From: an uncultured bacterium
Lineage (GTDB): Bacteria; Krumholzibacteriota; Krumholzibacteriia; LZORAL124-64-63
Length of the DNA: 64,000 nucleotides
Reading direction: 5' to 3'
Assembly: GCA_903912525.1 (NCBI GenBank)
Contig: CAIWHK010000065.1
Span: forward strand, 185,679 to 249,678
The notes below the pieces were generated by a model, which did no database searches, was not told the DNA's origin, and saw only the letters and a program-made list of their open reading frames with translations. Positions 32,291 through 41,926 of this stretch are shown here, piece after piece. Both the position numbers and the translations under genes were made by a program. Each line of letters starts with the position of its first letter. Position 1 is the stretch's first letter.

Positions 32291-33583
32291 TCAATCGCCG
32301 GGCAGGGTGGGCGTCTGGAACGTGCCGTCCGGGGTCGAGGAACACCATTGGCGGACCTGGTCCCGCAACTCCACGGACGGTATCCCCGCCGCGCGGGCCT
32401 TGTACTTGTGGTCCAGCTGGTAGGTCAGGCCCAGGGCGACGACGACCAGGACCGCCGGCGCCGCGTAGGGCACGAACCGGCGGCGGCCGGCGCGCGCCAG
32501 GAGGCTGCTGCAACCCACCGTCCCGGCGGCGATCACGACGCAGAAGCCCAGCGAGGCCAGGTAGAGGTGGTTCAGGTTCAGCCACCGGCCGCTGGCGGTG
32601 TGGGCCGTGAAGGGCAGCAGCGAGATGTAGGTCCAGGCGATGAAGAACCGGATGGCGCGGCTGCCGAAGACGAACCCGAAGAAGCTGTACGAGACGATGG
32701 CGATCGTCAGCGCGAAGCGGATCACGGTGCGCGCGTAGTACAGCCAGACGATGAGCGTCGGCGCCGTCTCGAGCATGGGGCTCTTCTGCAGAGGGAAGAA
32801 CATCAGCACCAGGTAGCGGAACAGGTTCTTGATCGACAGCATCGAGAACTTCGTGGCCTCGGTGTCGGGGCTGAAGATGGTGGGGCGGTCGAAGCCCCAG
32901 CGGTGCTGGCCCAGGAAGAACAGCACGCCGACGGCGATGAAGACCAGCAGGTCGGGCGACCAGACCGGGCGACCGCGGCGGCGGTGGAAGAAGGCCTTGT
33001 ATGCGATCAACGACAGCATCAGCGAGAACGAGGAGGCGCGCGTCAGGCCCGAGAGCAGGAAGATCCCCAGCCCGATGAGGAAGAACGGCGAGCGCAGCCG
33101 GCCGTCGCAGCGGAAGTCGTTCCGGATGAAGAAGTACAGCGCCAGCATGTGCAGGCCCGCCAGGAGCAGGCTCTCCAGCGAGTGCACCGTGGTGAAGACG
33201 CGGCCGTAGCTGCCCACGCCGAGGGCGAACAGGAGCGCCGCCAGCACCGCCATGTTCCGGCGCGGGAACAGAAGGTTCACCAGCATGTACACGACAAACG
33301 CGTTCAGGGCGTGGATCGCCAGGTTCACCGCCAGGTAGCCGGCGACGTTGACGCCGAACAGGCGGTATTCGGCCAGGAAGACCAGCTGCAGCAGCGGCTG
33401 GCTGAAGTAGAAGCCCACGTGGTGGAACATGGCATGCGGTTGCAGCGACAGCTGGTGGGCGTCGCAGATGACCTGCGCGTCCCCGCCGTCCCACAGGGGC
33501 GTTGCGGTCAGGTGGCCGAAGGCGGCGAATACCGTCCCCAGTATCAGCAGCAATATCGGGCCGTGTTCCTTGAGAATTTTCAT
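32291..33583 (-). CDS. Polytopic membrane protein, GT-C glycosyltransferase-like
   Basis: The 430-residue protein has about ten hydrophobic segments. An early loop with acidic residues (ATPLWDGGDAQVICDAH) follows the first helix, the place where GT-C enzymes (PMT/ArnT-like) carry their catalytic acidic motif. The C terminus is a short soluble tail (~60 residues). It may transfer sugars from a lipid carrier at the periplasmic face. No glycosyltransferase partner or polysaccharide operon is next to it, so the assignment is loose. Confidence 0.6.
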   Translation of the reverse strand: MKILKEHGPILLLILGTVFAAFGHLTATPLWDGGDAQVICDAHQLSLQPHAMFHHVGFYFSQPLLQLVFLAEYRLFGVNVAGYLAVNLAIHALNAFVVYMLVNLLFPRRNMAVLAALLFALGVGSYGRVFTTVHSLESLLLAGLHMLALYFFIRNDFRCDGRLRSPFFLIGLGIFLLSGLTRASSFSLMLSLIAYKAFFHRRRGRPVWSPDLLVFIAVGVLFFLGQHRWGFDRPTIFSPDTEATKFSMLSIKNLFRYLVLMFFPLQKSPMLETAPTLIVWLYYARTVIRFALTIAIVSYSFFGFVFGSRAIRFFIAWTYISLLPFTAHTASGRWLNLNHLYLASLGFCVVIAAGTVGCSSLLARAGRRRFVPYAAPAVLVVVALGLTYQLDHKYKARAAGIPSVELRDQVRQWCSSTPDGTFQTPTLPGD

Positions 33584-33696
33584 GTCTGGATCAATAATAA
33601 CCCGGTGGAGGCCGCCCGGGCAATGGACGTACTGGGCGGCCGCAAGATTCCCCGCCCCCGGGCGGGTTCCCCGCCGCTGTACGAAGGGATCCCAGC

Positions 33697-35286
33697 ATGC
33701 CGAGCCGCACCGCGAACCGCGCCCCCCGGGCCTTCCTGCGCCCTTTCCGGGGGTGGCGGTCGACCGTCCCCGCCATCCTCATGCTGGTGGCCCTTCTGGC
33801 CGCGGCCGCGACCCGGGCCGACGAGACCCCGGCCCCGCTGGCCGGCAGCGGGCCGTACAACCTGACCCTGTTCCACACCAACGACACCCACAGCGCCTTC
33901 CTGCCGAGGACGGCCGACTGGAGCAAGGACGGTCGGTCGGCGGGCGGCATCCTGGCGTTGGCGCGCTACCTGGAGTTGGAGCGGCGCACTGCGGGCGCCA
34001 ACCTGCTGGTCGACGCCGGCGACTTCATGACCGGCAACCCGGTCTGCAACCTGAAGGAGGACGGCGTCCCGGGCGTGGCGGTGGCCCGGATGCTGAACGC
34101 CATCGGCTACGACGTCGGCCTGGTGGGCAACCATGAATTCGACATCGGGCTGCCGGACCTGCAGAAGCTGGCGAAGAAGTTCACCTACCCGCTGCTGGCG
34201 GCGGACATCGTCGACGCGGACGGCAAGCCGGTGTTCCAGGCTGAGCCCGAGGTGCTGGAGAAGGGCGGCGTGCGCATCGGCGTCATGGGCGTCTCGTGCG
34301 GCGGCATGACCGAGGTCGTGGCGCCGAGCCGGTTCGCGGGGCTGTCGATGGCGGCGCAACTGCCCATCCTGCGTCGCCAGGCGGCCGAACTGGACCCGCA
34401 GACCGACCTGCTGGTCGTGCTCAGCCACAACGGCGTGGACGGCGATCGCGCACTGGCCGACTCGCTGGCGGGCTCGGGCATCGACGTCATCGTCGGTGGG
34501 CACAGCCACACGCGCCTGAAGGAGCCGGAGCTGCGCGGGGGCATCCTGATCGTGCAGGCCGGCGGGGCGATGACGAACCTGGGGCGGCTGGACCTGCGCG
34601 TGGCGAACGATCGCGTCGAGGGCTACACGGGGCAGCTGGTGACGCTGTGGGCCGACTCGCTGGCGACCAGCGGACCGCTGTTCGACCTGGTGCAGGGCTA
34701 CGCCGACCAGGTGCAGAAGCAGTACGGGCGCAAGCTGGGCGAGTTGGCCGGCGACCTCAAGCGCGGCCGTGGCGAGACCACGCTGGGCGACTGGCTGGCC
34801 GACGTCATCCGCGAAGAGGCGGGGGCCGACGTGGCGGTGCTGAACTCCGGCGGCATCCGCCGTGACCTGCCGGCCGGCCCGCTGACGGCGCTGCTCGTGC
34901 ACGAGGTGCTGCCGTTCGCGAACACGCTGGTGACCGTGAAGATGACCGGGGTCGAGGTGCAGCAGATGGCCGACTGCAACGCGCGGGGCCAGGCCGGCGG
35001 CGACCACGGCATCCTGCAGGTGTCGGGGATTTCTTACCTGCTGGTGCGTGGCGAGGGCGATACGCCCGCGCGCGCCGGCGACGTGACGGTGGGCGGCAAG
35101 CCGCTGGACCCGGCCGGCTCGTACGTCGTGGCCATGCCCGACTTCGTGGCGATGATGGCCCCGGTGTACCTGGGGCGCGACATCCCGCCGTTCACGGACC
35201 TGGGGCGTGAGCTGTCGAAGGTGGTGTGCGACGCCGTGGAGAAGGCAGGCACCGTGCAGGTGCCTGCCCTGGGGAGGCTGCGCTAG
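33697..35286 (+). CDS. Secreted 5'-nucleotidase/2',3'-cyclic phosphodiesterase (UshA family)
   Basis: The 529-residue protein has a long signal peptide (ILMLVALLAAAATRA) and a metallophosphatase domain with the motifs FHTNDTHS, DAGDFM, GNHEFD, LSHNG and GGHSHT. The C-terminal domain (~350-529) carries the substrate-binding NSGGIRRDL stretch and the aromatic/NG region. It would hydrolyse nucleotides or nucleoside diphosphate sugars in the periplasm for phosphate and nucleoside scavenging. ATG 33697 is preceded by a GGGATCCCAGC stretch without a strong Shine-Dalgarno. Confidence 0.93.
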   Translation: MPSRTANRAPRAFLRPFRGWRSTVPAILMLVALLAAAATRADETPAPLAGSGPYNLTLFHTNDTHSAFLPRTADWSKDGRSAGGILALARYLELERRTAGANLLVDAGDFMTGNPVCNLKEDGVPGVAVARMLNAIGYDVGLVGNHEFDIGLPDLQKLAKKFTYPLLAADIVDADGKPVFQAEPEVLEKGGVRIGVMGVSCGGMTEVVAPSRFAGLSMAAQLPILRRQAAELDPQTDLLVVLSHNGVDGDRALADSLAGSGIDVIVGGHSHTRLKEPELRGGILIVQAGGAMTNLGRLDLRVANDRVEGYTGQLVTLWADSLATSGPLFDLVQGYADQVQKQYGRKLGELAGDLKRGRGETTLGDWLADVIREEAGADVAVLNSGGIRRDLPAGPLTALLVHEVLPFANTLVTVKMTGVEVQQMADCNARGQAGGDHGILQVSGISYLLVRGEGDTPARAGDVTVGGKPLDPAGSYVVAMPDFVAMMAPVYLGRDIPPFTDLGRELSKVVCDAVEKAGTVQVPALGRLR

Positions 35287-35302
35287 GCCCCGGGCGTCTG
35301 CG

Positions 35303-37465
35303 CTAGCTTTCGGCCGTGGCGCCGCCGTGGATGCAGACCATGTTGCGGCCGGCTTCCTTGGCGGCGTAGAGGGCCTCGTCGGACTCGTGCAGCATGTCGC
35401 GCGTCGACGTATGCTCCGGGCGACGGACAGTCACGCCGATCGAAATGGTGACGCTGCCGTTGAAGTCGTCACTGGCGATGACGTTGCGCTCGACCGCCTT
35501 GCGGATGCGGTCGCCCAGCGCGTAGGCCACCTGCAGGTCGGCGCCCGGGCAGATCGCCAGGAATTCCTCGCCGCCGTGGCGGCTGACCTTGTCGTAGTCG
35601 CGCACGGCGGTGCGCATCGCGGCGGCCGTGCGCTGCAGCACCACGTCGCCGGCGTCGTGACCCCAGGTGTCGTTCACCCGCTTGAAGTGGTCGATGTCCA
35701 TCAGCATCAGGACCATCGGCTCGCCGTTGCGTGAGCCGCGCGCCCAGGTCTCTTCCAGGAATTCCAGACCCGCGCGGCGATTGGGCAGGCCCGTCAACTG
35801 GTCCTCCATCGCCAGGCTTTCGAGCTTGCGATTGAGGACGTTGATCTGGCCGAGTTGGCGGCGCATCGCCTCGCGATCGCGCAGGCCCTGCTCGCGCAGG
35901 CTGATCACCTGCGAGGCGCCGCGCAGCCGGGCGGCCAGGATGCGGTGGTCGAGCGGCTTGACCAGGTAGTCGTTGATGCCGGCGTCGAACCCCTGCACCA
36001 GCTCCTCGCCCGTGTCGTTGCTCGTGTTGATGATGAAGTAGATGCCCTGCGTCTGCGGCGACGAGCGCAGCGTGCGGCACAACTCGAGCCCGTCCATCTG
36101 CGGCAGCATCCAGTCCGAGAGGATCATCTGCGGCGCGATCTTGAGCGCCATCTCCAGCGCCTGGCGGCCGTCCGCGGCGCAACTGACACGATGGCCGAGG
36201 CTCTTGAGCTTGCGCGAGAGGATCGTCATCTCGACCGGGCTGTGGGACGCGATCAGGATGTCGAGGCCGGTTTCGACGGGCGCGGGCGGCGTTGCCGCCG
36301 CGGCCTGTGCGGTGACGGGCGCGGTGGCGACGGCAACGGGCTCGGGGCTGGGCGCCGGCGCGGGGGTCGGCGCGAACGCGGGGGCCGGTGTCACGGTGCG
36401 CACGGGAGCCGGGGTGCCCGTCGCGGCCGCAGGCGCTGCGGCCGGTTCGTTGTCCGACGCGCTGCGCGGGCGTCGGCGGTCGTCGATGACATCGCCCTGC
36501 TCGCGCGCGCGGGTGACCAGGCTGTCCAGCGACGGCACATGCGAGGTGACGATGTTCAGCACGTCACCCATGCGCGCCCACTCGACGAGGATCTCGTCGT
36601 ACATCGTGATCCACGGTTCCTCGGCGAAGCCCAGCGACTGGCCGGCCTTCAGGAAGCCGAGGACCATCAGGTGGCGGCGCGGGCCGGTCTCCATGCAGAT
36701 GTCGGCGGCCAGGCTCGCCGCGTGCAGCACGCGGGCCAACTGCCGGCCGCGGTCGGCAGCGGGATCGGCGGGGGCGCCGGTGATCCACGAGCCGTCTTCC
36801 TGGTGCTGCGCCGCGGCCACCACGTGCTCGGGCAGGTGCCAGTCCTCGAGGATCGCGACGGCGGCGTCCAGGTGCGTCAGCCCCAGGCCGTTCTTCTCGA
36901 GCAGGCCGAGTTCCTCGGGAGCGCCGCGATCCCAGCGCGTGAGGATCTCGGAATATTCCGGCGGATAGACGCTGGCCAGCGCGAGCCTGCCGATGTGCGC
37001 CAGCAGGCCGCAGGTGAAGCCTTCGTCGGGATTGAGCGAGCGCACGAGGCGGGAGATGGCCTGGCAGCTGACGGCCATCGCCAGCGAGCGCGTCCAGTAG
37101 CGGCCGTACTCGAACTTTTCGCAGGGACCGCTGCGCGCGTTGGCGAGGATCGAGAAGCTCAGGCAAAGTTGCCGGACCTGGGCCAGGCCCAGGCGCATGA
37201 GCGCGTCGCGCAGCGCGACGACATGCACGCGTGAACCGGACTCGGCGCTGTTGGCGTATTTCAACAACTGGCCGGTCAGCGCGGGATCGCCCTGCAGCAC
37301 GTTGGCCAGTTCATCGGTGTTGACGTGGGGGTCGCGTGACATCTCGAGAATGGTCAGGGCGATGCCCGTGGGCGACGGCAGGTTGCCGGAGGCCTTGAGT
37401 TCGGCGATGATCGAGTTTCCGGTCAGGCTCACGTGCAGACTTCCCCGTTGGTGACCGTTGGGCAT
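35303..37465 (-). CDS. HDOD - receiver - GGDEF signalling protein (diguanylate cyclase)
   Basis: The 720-residue protein joins an N-terminal HDOD domain (~15-220; GDPALTGQLLKYAN), a Pro/Ala-rich linker (~345-400), a receiver domain (~403-520; phospho-Asp in ILSDWMLPQMDG, Lys in LVKPLD) and a C-terminal GGDEF domain (~555-710) with an active-site GGEEF. Active-site residues look intact, so it can make cyclic-di-GMP under phosphorylation control. The linker explains the long Ala/Pro runs. No kinase is beside it. Confidence 0.92.
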   Translation of the reverse strand: MPNGHQRGSLHVSLTGNSIIAELKASGNLPSPTGIALTILEMSRDPHVNTDELANVLQGDPALTGQLLKYANSAESGSRVHVVALRDALMRLGLAQVRQLCLSFSILANARSGPCEKFEYGRYWTRSLAMAVSCQAISRLVRSLNPDEGFTCGLLAHIGRLALASVYPPEYSEILTRWDRGAPEELGLLEKNGLGLTHLDAAVAILEDWHLPEHVVAAAQHQEDGSWITGAPADPAADRGRQLARVLHAASLAADICMETGPRRHLMVLGFLKAGQSLGFAEEPWITMYDEILVEWARMGDVLNIVTSHVPSLDSLVTRAREQGDVIDDRRRPRSASDNEPAAAPAAATGTPAPVRTVTPAPAFAPTPAPAPSPEPVAVATAPVTAQAAAATPPAPVETGLDILIASHSPVEMTILSRKLKSLGHRVSCAADGRQALEMALKIAPQMILSDWMLPQMDGLELCRTLRSSPQTQGIYFIINTSNDTGEELVQGFDAGINDYLVKPLDHRILAARLRGASQVISLREQGLRDREAMRRQLGQINVLNRKLESLAMEDQLTGLPNRRAGLEFLEETWARGSRNGEPMVLMLMDIDHFKRVNDTWGHDAGDVVLQRTAAAMRTAVRDYDKVSRHGGEEFLAICPGADLQVAYALGDRIRKAVERNVIASDDFNGSVTISIGVTVRRPEHTSTRDMLHESDEALYAAKEAGRNMVCIHGGATAES

Positions 37466-37545
37466 ACGGCTCTAGGGGGTTATCGTTCGGAATATCTCCC
37501 GCTTTATATGGGTCTTTTCTGTACCGCTTGCCTCTTATGGCGCGA

Positions 37546-38406
37546 TCAGTTTCCCGACAGGATCGCTGGGAAGTCCCGCTTCAGGCAGGCGAGGGTCGCC
37601 TGCTGCAGCCGCGAGTAGTACGGTTGGGTGAAATGGTGCAGCCAGACGCCCGTGACGAACGGCCGGAAGCCCTCCACAGGGCGCACATCCTGACGGCCCT
37701 GGAGCAGGTGTCGCGGGACGACGGCCCGGCCCACCCCGAGCGCCACCCCGTCGATGATCCCGTACACGTCGGCCATGAACGAGCGCCGGAATTCGGTGGC
37801 CTGGCCGTGGTGCATGAAGAAGCGGTTGGTCACCTGGTCATCCGGGTTGATGTCCAGCCAGACGTCGGTGCGGGTCTTGTGAGTGGTGCTCTCGATCGCC
37901 ACATAGGCTTCGTCCCCAAGGTAGTGGCGCTCCAGGGATGAGCCAGGTAACTCGTTGTCCAGTATGACTATGTCCGCCTCGCCCCGCTTGAGGATCGTCG
38001 GCAGGGTCTTGAGTTCGGCCACGATCAGCTCGCAGTTGACCTTGGGGTTGTCCCGCAGCATCGGCGCCAGGGCGGGCAGGTCCACCGTGCGCATCACCGA
38101 CAGGTGCCCGGCCACCCGGATGGAGCCGGCCAGTTCACCGGTGCGGGTGGTGGCCAGGTCGGACAGGATCTCGGCCTCGAGCGTCTCGCGCGCCTCGCAA
38201 AACCGCAGGATGCGGTTGCCGGTCTCGGTCAGCCGCACGCCGCCGGGAGCCCGGATCAGCAGGGTGGCGCCGAGGTCCTCCTCGAGCTTGCGGATACGCT
38301 GCGAGAGGGCGCTCTGCGTCAGGTTCAACCGCTCGGCGGCGCGCGTGAAATTAAGCGTTCGGGCCACCGTGACGAAGGCCTCGAGCTGGCGCGATGAGAG
38401 TTGCAT
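37546..38406 (-). CDS. LysR-family transcriptional regulator
   Basis: The 286-residue regulator has the N-terminal winged helix-turn-helix (LEAFVTVARTLNFTRAAERLNLTQSALSQRIRKLEEDLG, split here only for description) and a periplasmic-binding-protein-like effector domain (~90-286). It is divergent from ubiD-ubiE-ubiX across a 326-base spacer with back-to-back promoters, a classic LysR arrangement, so it may regulate that quinone cluster and itself. The effector is unknown. Confidence 0.9.
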   Translation of the reverse strand: MQLSSRQLEAFVTVARTLNFTRAAERLNLTQSALSQRIRKLEEDLGATLLIRAPGGVRLTETGNRILRFCEARETLEAEILSDLATTRTGELAGSIRVAGHLSVMRTVDLPALAPMLRDNPKVNCELIVAELKTLPTILKRGEADIVILDNELPGSSLERHYLGDEAYVAIESTTHKTRTDVWLDINPDDQVTNRFFMHHGQATEFRRSFMADVYGIIDGVALGVGRAVVPRHLLQGRQDVRPVEGFRPFVTGVWLHHFTQPYYSRLQQATLACLKRDFPAILSGN

Positions 38407-38471
38407 GGCAGGTCGATCCTCCCGGGGCGATGAGCGGGAACGGATGCGTCATTAAGACCCCGAATGGGAAA

Positions 38472-38500
38472 ATCATATCCATAAATTAGTCCCAAATCAA
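38472..38500 (-). promoter_or_regulatory. Promoter of the LysR gene
   Basis: On the minus strand TTGATT (38495-38500) and TATGAT (38472-38477) are spaced by exactly 17 bases. The start would fall about 60 bases upstream of the LysR ATG. Confidence 0.7.
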
Positions 38501-38506
38501 TGGCCG

Positions 38507-38515
38507 TGTTAGAGT
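38507..38515 (+). promoter_or_regulatory. Candidate extended -10 for ubiD
   Basis: TGT-TAGAGT (extended -10) lies seven bases beyond the LysR -35 and points toward ubiD; no good -35 is visible, which is consistent with an activator-dependent promoter. Confidence 0.35.
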
Positions 38516-38732
38516 GGGCCACGTAGTTTCTTTATGAGTTTTCCGCGGGTCCGGATGAGGGCGGGCGACCTCGTCCGCGATCCCGGGCCACGGCCCTGCC
38601 GCGTCCCCCAAGGCGCCGGGGCCGTTGGTTTTGTGGGCCGGGGGCGGCCGACCAGCCCCTGTCTTGCCGCCCTTCGGGACCTCTGCTAAGTTTGCCCCAC
38701 CGCCCGAAGTCCCCCGAGCCGACAGGGTTTCC

Positions 38733-40292
38733 ATGCACAAGTCCAGCGCCAACGGCCTGCCTGCGCCCAACCTGCGCGCCTTCGTGCGCCTGTGCGAGGA
38801 GCGCGGCGAGCTATTGCGCATCAGCGAGCCGGTCGACCCCTGCCTGGAGATCACCGAACTGGCCGACCGCTTCGTCAAGAACGGCGAGCAGCCGGCGCTG
38901 CTGTTCGAGAATCCGCAACCCGGTCGCTGGAGCGCCGCCGCGGGCGGGCGCCCTGTCGCGCGGACGGCCGACGGCAAGCCGGTGCCGGTGGTCATCAACC
39001 TGTTCGCATCCCAGCGACGGATGGCCTGGGCGCTGGGGGGCGAGACGCTGGCCGAGGTCGCTGCGCGCGTGGAAGAGCCGCTGCGCCTGGGACCGCCCGA
39101 CGGCCTGTGGGAGAAGATCCGCCTGCTCGGCAAGCTGAAGGAGTGGGGCGAAGCGGCGCCGAAGTCGGTGGGGCGCGGCGCGTGCCAGGACGTGGTCGTG
39201 CAGGGTGACGCGCTGGCGACGCGCGGGCTGCTCGACCTGATGCCCGTGCTGACGACGTGGCCGCGCGATGGCGGGCCCTACATCACGACGCCGCTGGTCA
39301 TCACGCGCAGCCCCGAGACCGGGCGCCGCAACATCGGCATGTACCGCATGCAGGTGTACGACGGGCGCACCACCGGCATGCACTGGCAGGTGCACAAGAC
39401 GGGCGCCGCGCACTACGCGGGCTACGAGAAGCGCGGCGAGCGCATGCCCGTCTGCGTGGCGATCGGCGGGCCGCCGGTGCTGACGTATGCGGCGACGGCG
39501 CCGCTGCCGCCGGACATCGACGAGGCGCTGTTCGCCGGGTTCCTGACCGGGCAGCCCATCTCGATGGTCAAGGCGCTGACCTGCGACCTCGAGGTGCCGG
39601 CCGAGGCGGACTTCGTTCTGGAAGGCTACGTCGAACCGGGCGAGCGCCGGCTGGAAGGCGACTTCGGCGACCACACGGGCTGGTACTCGCTGGCCGAGGA
39701 ATTCCCGGTCTTCCATGTCACCTGCATCACGAGCCGGCGCGATCCGCTGTACCTGACGACCATCGTCGGGCGGCCGCCGATGGAGGACGGCTGGCTGGGG
39801 CAGGCCACCGAGCGGCTGTTCCTGCCGTTGATTCGCGTTCCCCTGCCCGAAATCGTCGACTACCACCTGCCGGTGGCCGCGTGCTTCCACAACCTGGTCA
39901 TCGTCGCCATCCGCAAGGCGTATCCCGGCCACGCGCGCAAGGTGTGCCAGGCGCTGTGGGGCACCGGGCAGATCATGTTCACCAAGAACGTCATTGTCGT
40001 GGACGCCGACGTGAACGTGCACGACCTGAACGAGGTGCTGTGGCGCGTGACGGGCAGCCTCGACCCGGCGCGTGACGTGTTCTTCAGCGAAGGGCCCGTC
40101 GACCAGCTGGACCACGCGACGAACCTGCCCTGCTACGGCGGCAAGATGGGCATCGACGCCACGACGAAGCTGCCGGGCGAGTACGGGTACAACCGCCAGT
40201 GGCCGGAACTGGTGACGATGTCGGCGGACGTGAAGGCCGACGTGGACGGGAAGTGGGCGGCGCTGCTGGCGCGGCTGGGCGGGGCGCGATGA
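38733..40292 (+). CDS. ubiD: UbiD-family decarboxylase (prenylated-FMN dependent)
   Basis: The 519-residue enzyme removes the ring carboxyl in quinone biosynthesis (4-hydroxy-3-polyprenylbenzoate or the futalosine-pathway equivalent). The family pattern is clear: NIGMYRMQVYDGRTTGMHW, the E-x-x-x-R-x-x-E-x-x-x-D-like EGYVEPGERRLEGDFGDHTG stretch with catalytic Glu/Arg, and the metal/prFMN region. The cofactor is supplied by UbiX, encoded two genes downstream. ATG 38733 is used; the frame upstream to 38625 has no signal. It overlaps ubiE by four bases. Confidence 0.93.
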   Translation: MHKSSANGLPAPNLRAFVRLCEERGELLRISEPVDPCLEITELADRFVKNGEQPALLFENPQPGRWSAAAGGRPVARTADGKPVPVVINLFASQRRMAWALGGETLAEVAARVEEPLRLGPPDGLWEKIRLLGKLKEWGEAAPKSVGRGACQDVVVQGDALATRGLLDLMPVLTTWPRDGGPYITTPLVITRSPETGRRNIGMYRMQVYDGRTTGMHWQVHKTGAAHYAGYEKRGERMPVCVAIGGPPVLTYAATAPLPPDIDEALFAGFLTGQPISMVKALTCDLEVPAEADFVLEGYVEPGERRLEGDFGDHTGWYSLAEEFPVFHVTCITSRRDPLYLTTIVGRPPMEDGWLGQATERLFLPLIRVPLPEIVDYHLPVAACFHNLVIVAIRKAYPGHARKVCQALWGTGQIMFTKNVIVVDADVNVHDLNEVLWRVTGSLDPARDVFFSEGPVDQLDHATNLPCYGGKMGIDATTKLPGEYGYNRQWPELVTMSADVKADVDGKWAALLARLGGAR

Positions 40293-41071
40293 TGAGCGAG
40301 CCGACGCAAGGCGGACGCTTCGAGGACGTCCATGCCCGCGAGGCCGGCGTGTGGACCGTGCGCGATCCCGAGCAGCACGGGCGCTCGGTGCAGGCCATGT
40401 TCGCGCGCATCGCCGGCGTCTACGACTTCATGAACCACCTGCTGAGCGCCGGGCGCGACCGCGCGTGGCGGAAGAACGTGGCCGAGCGCATCGACAGCGA
40501 TGCCTGGGAGATCCTCGACCTGTGCGCCGGCACCGGCGACCTCGCGCTGGCCTGCAAGCGGGCCGGCCGCGGGCGCGCCTGGCTGGCGGCCGACTTCTGC
40601 CCCGAGATGCTGCGCGGGGTGCGCGGCAAGAAGGGCGCCGAGCAACTGGAACTGCTGGCGGCCGACGCGCTGGCGCTGCCGCTGTGCGACCACAGCGTCG
40701 ACGTGGTGACCGTCGGTTTCGGCGTGCGCAACTTCGCCGATGTGCGCGGGGGGCTGGGCGAGATCGCGCGCGTGCTGCGGCCGGGCGGGCAACTGGTGGT
40801 GCTGGAGTTCTTCCGTGACGACCCCGGGGCGCACGGCGAGCTGCGCGGCGTGGCGGCGCCGATCCGCCTGGTCGTCGGCGCGATGGTGCGCCTGTTGGGC
40901 AACCTCGTGGGCCGCGACCGCGGCGCCTACGCCTACCTGCCGGCCAGCATGGACCAGTTCCTGACGGTGCGCGAGTTCCGCGACCTGCTGGCCGAGTTCG
41001 GCTTCAGCGACGTCGAGGTCGAGCGCCAGACCTTCGGCATCGCGCACATCGTCGCGGGGAGATTGCCATGA
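40289..41071 (+). CDS. ubiE: Ubiquinone/menaquinone C-methyltransferase UbiE/MenG
   Basis: The 260-residue SAM-dependent enzyme methylates the demethylquinone ring. The motifs FARIAGVYDFMNHLLSAGRDRAWR and LDLCAGTGDLAL (SAM-binding) and the VGFGVRNFADV region are diagnostic of UbiE. A ~25-residue N-terminal extension precedes the usual start. It is translationally coupled to ubiD (ATGA overlap) and to ubiX, so all three act on one quinone; whether it is ubi- or menaquinone is not decided by these genes. Confidence 0.92.
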   Translation: MMSEPTQGGRFEDVHAREAGVWTVRDPEQHGRSVQAMFARIAGVYDFMNHLLSAGRDRAWRKNVAERIDSDAWEILDLCAGTGDLALACKRAGRGRAWLAADFCPEMLRGVRGKKGAEQLELLAADALALPLCDHSVDVVTVGFGVRNFADVRGGLGEIARVLRPGGQLVVLEFFRDDPGAHGELRGVAAPIRLVVGAMVRLLGNLVGRDRGAYAYLPASMDQFLTVREFRDLLAEFGFSDVEVERQTFGIAHIVAGRLP

Positions 41072-41685
41072 GCAAGACGACTACGGGTGATGCGACCACG
41101 GGTGATGCGCGGGCGATCGGCGTCGGCTGGACCGGCGCCAGCGGCCTGATCTACGGCGTCCGGCTGGTCGACGTGCTGCTGCACGCCGGCCGCGACGTGA
41201 ACCTTGTCTTCAGCGAGGCGGTGCGGCAGACCGCGCCCGTCGAGATGGCGCTGGACGTGGCGGGCATCCTCGACCGGCTGGGCGAGATGGGACCGGGCAG
41301 CCTGCGCGTGTATGACCAGCACGACTTCAGCGCGCCTTTGGCAAGCGGGTCGGCGCAGGGCGGGCCGTTCGTGATCGCCCCGTGCTCGATGGGCACGGTG
41401 GGGCGGCTCGTGGCCGGCACGAGCGAGACGCTGCTGCTGCGGGCGGCCGATGTCTGCCTGAAGGAGCGGCGGCAGCTGATCGTCGTGCCGCGCGAGATGC
41501 CGCTGGCCACGCACCACCTCGAGCACCTGGCGAAGCTCAGTTCGTGGGGCGCGCTGGTGCTGCCGGCGATGCCGGGGTTCTACCACCGGCCGCAGTCGGG
41601 CGGCGAGATGGTTGATTTCATCGTGCAGCGGATCTGCGACCATCTCGGCGTGGAGGTGGAGTTGGCGCCGCGGTGGGGTGAGTGA
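41068..41685 (+). CDS. ubiX: Flavin prenyltransferase UbiX
   Basis: The 205-residue protein makes the prenylated FMN used by UbiD. The TGASGLIYGVRL loop (residues 22-33) binds flavin, and APCSMGTVGRLVAG and the VPREMPLATHHLEHL segments are hallmarks. An N-terminal Thr/Gly/Asp extension of about 15 residues is unusual (TTTGDATTGDAR, a short repeat). It overlaps ubiE by four bases. Confidence 0.95.
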   Translation: MSKTTTGDATTGDARAIGVGWTGASGLIYGVRLVDVLLHAGRDVNLVFSEAVRQTAPVEMALDVAGILDRLGEMGPGSLRVYDQHDFSAPLASGSAQGGPFVIAPCSMGTVGRLVAGTSETLLLRAADVCLKERRQLIVVPREMPLATHHLEHLAKLSSWGALVLPAMPGFYHRPQSGGEMVDFIVQRICDHLGVEVELAPRWGE

Positions 41686-41894
41686 CGCCCGCCAGGGACG
41701 CTATCGCGGAGGCCAGTCGGCACATTCGGACGCGGAAACCGGCAACTTCCCCCGCCGTTTTCCGGGAAAACAGTCGATTCCCGGCGTTTCACGAGCCGGG
41801 TGGCCGTCCCACAATCTCTCCCGGCACATGACTTGAGACGGGATGCCGAACCCCTCCCATTGCCGGCCATGGCCCATCGCCCGGCCGGGATTGC

Positions 41895-41923
41895 TTGACA
41901 AGTGATACCTCCCTTGGTAACAT
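41895..41923 (+). promoter_or_regulatory. Strong promoter overlapping the start of the DUF4160 gene
   Basis: TTGACA (41895-41900), 17-base spacer, TAACAT (41918-41923) with extended TGG (41915-41917). The ATG at 41927 is only four bases past the -10, so a start site at +6/+7 would fall within the first codons; a leaderless transcript from a slightly upstream start, or use of a later start codon, is implied. The rest of the 240-base gap after ubiX holds nothing recognised. Confidence 0.65.
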
Positions 41924-41926
41924 TTT

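Larger units (their letters stand above)
38407..38732. other. Divergent control region between the LysR gene and ubiD
   Basis: The first ~110 bases hold back-to-back promoters (see below); the remaining ~210 bases are G+C-rich leader of ubiD with no gene or clear hairpin. The A+T-rich stretch 38455-38515 would suit LysR binding. Confidence 0.6.
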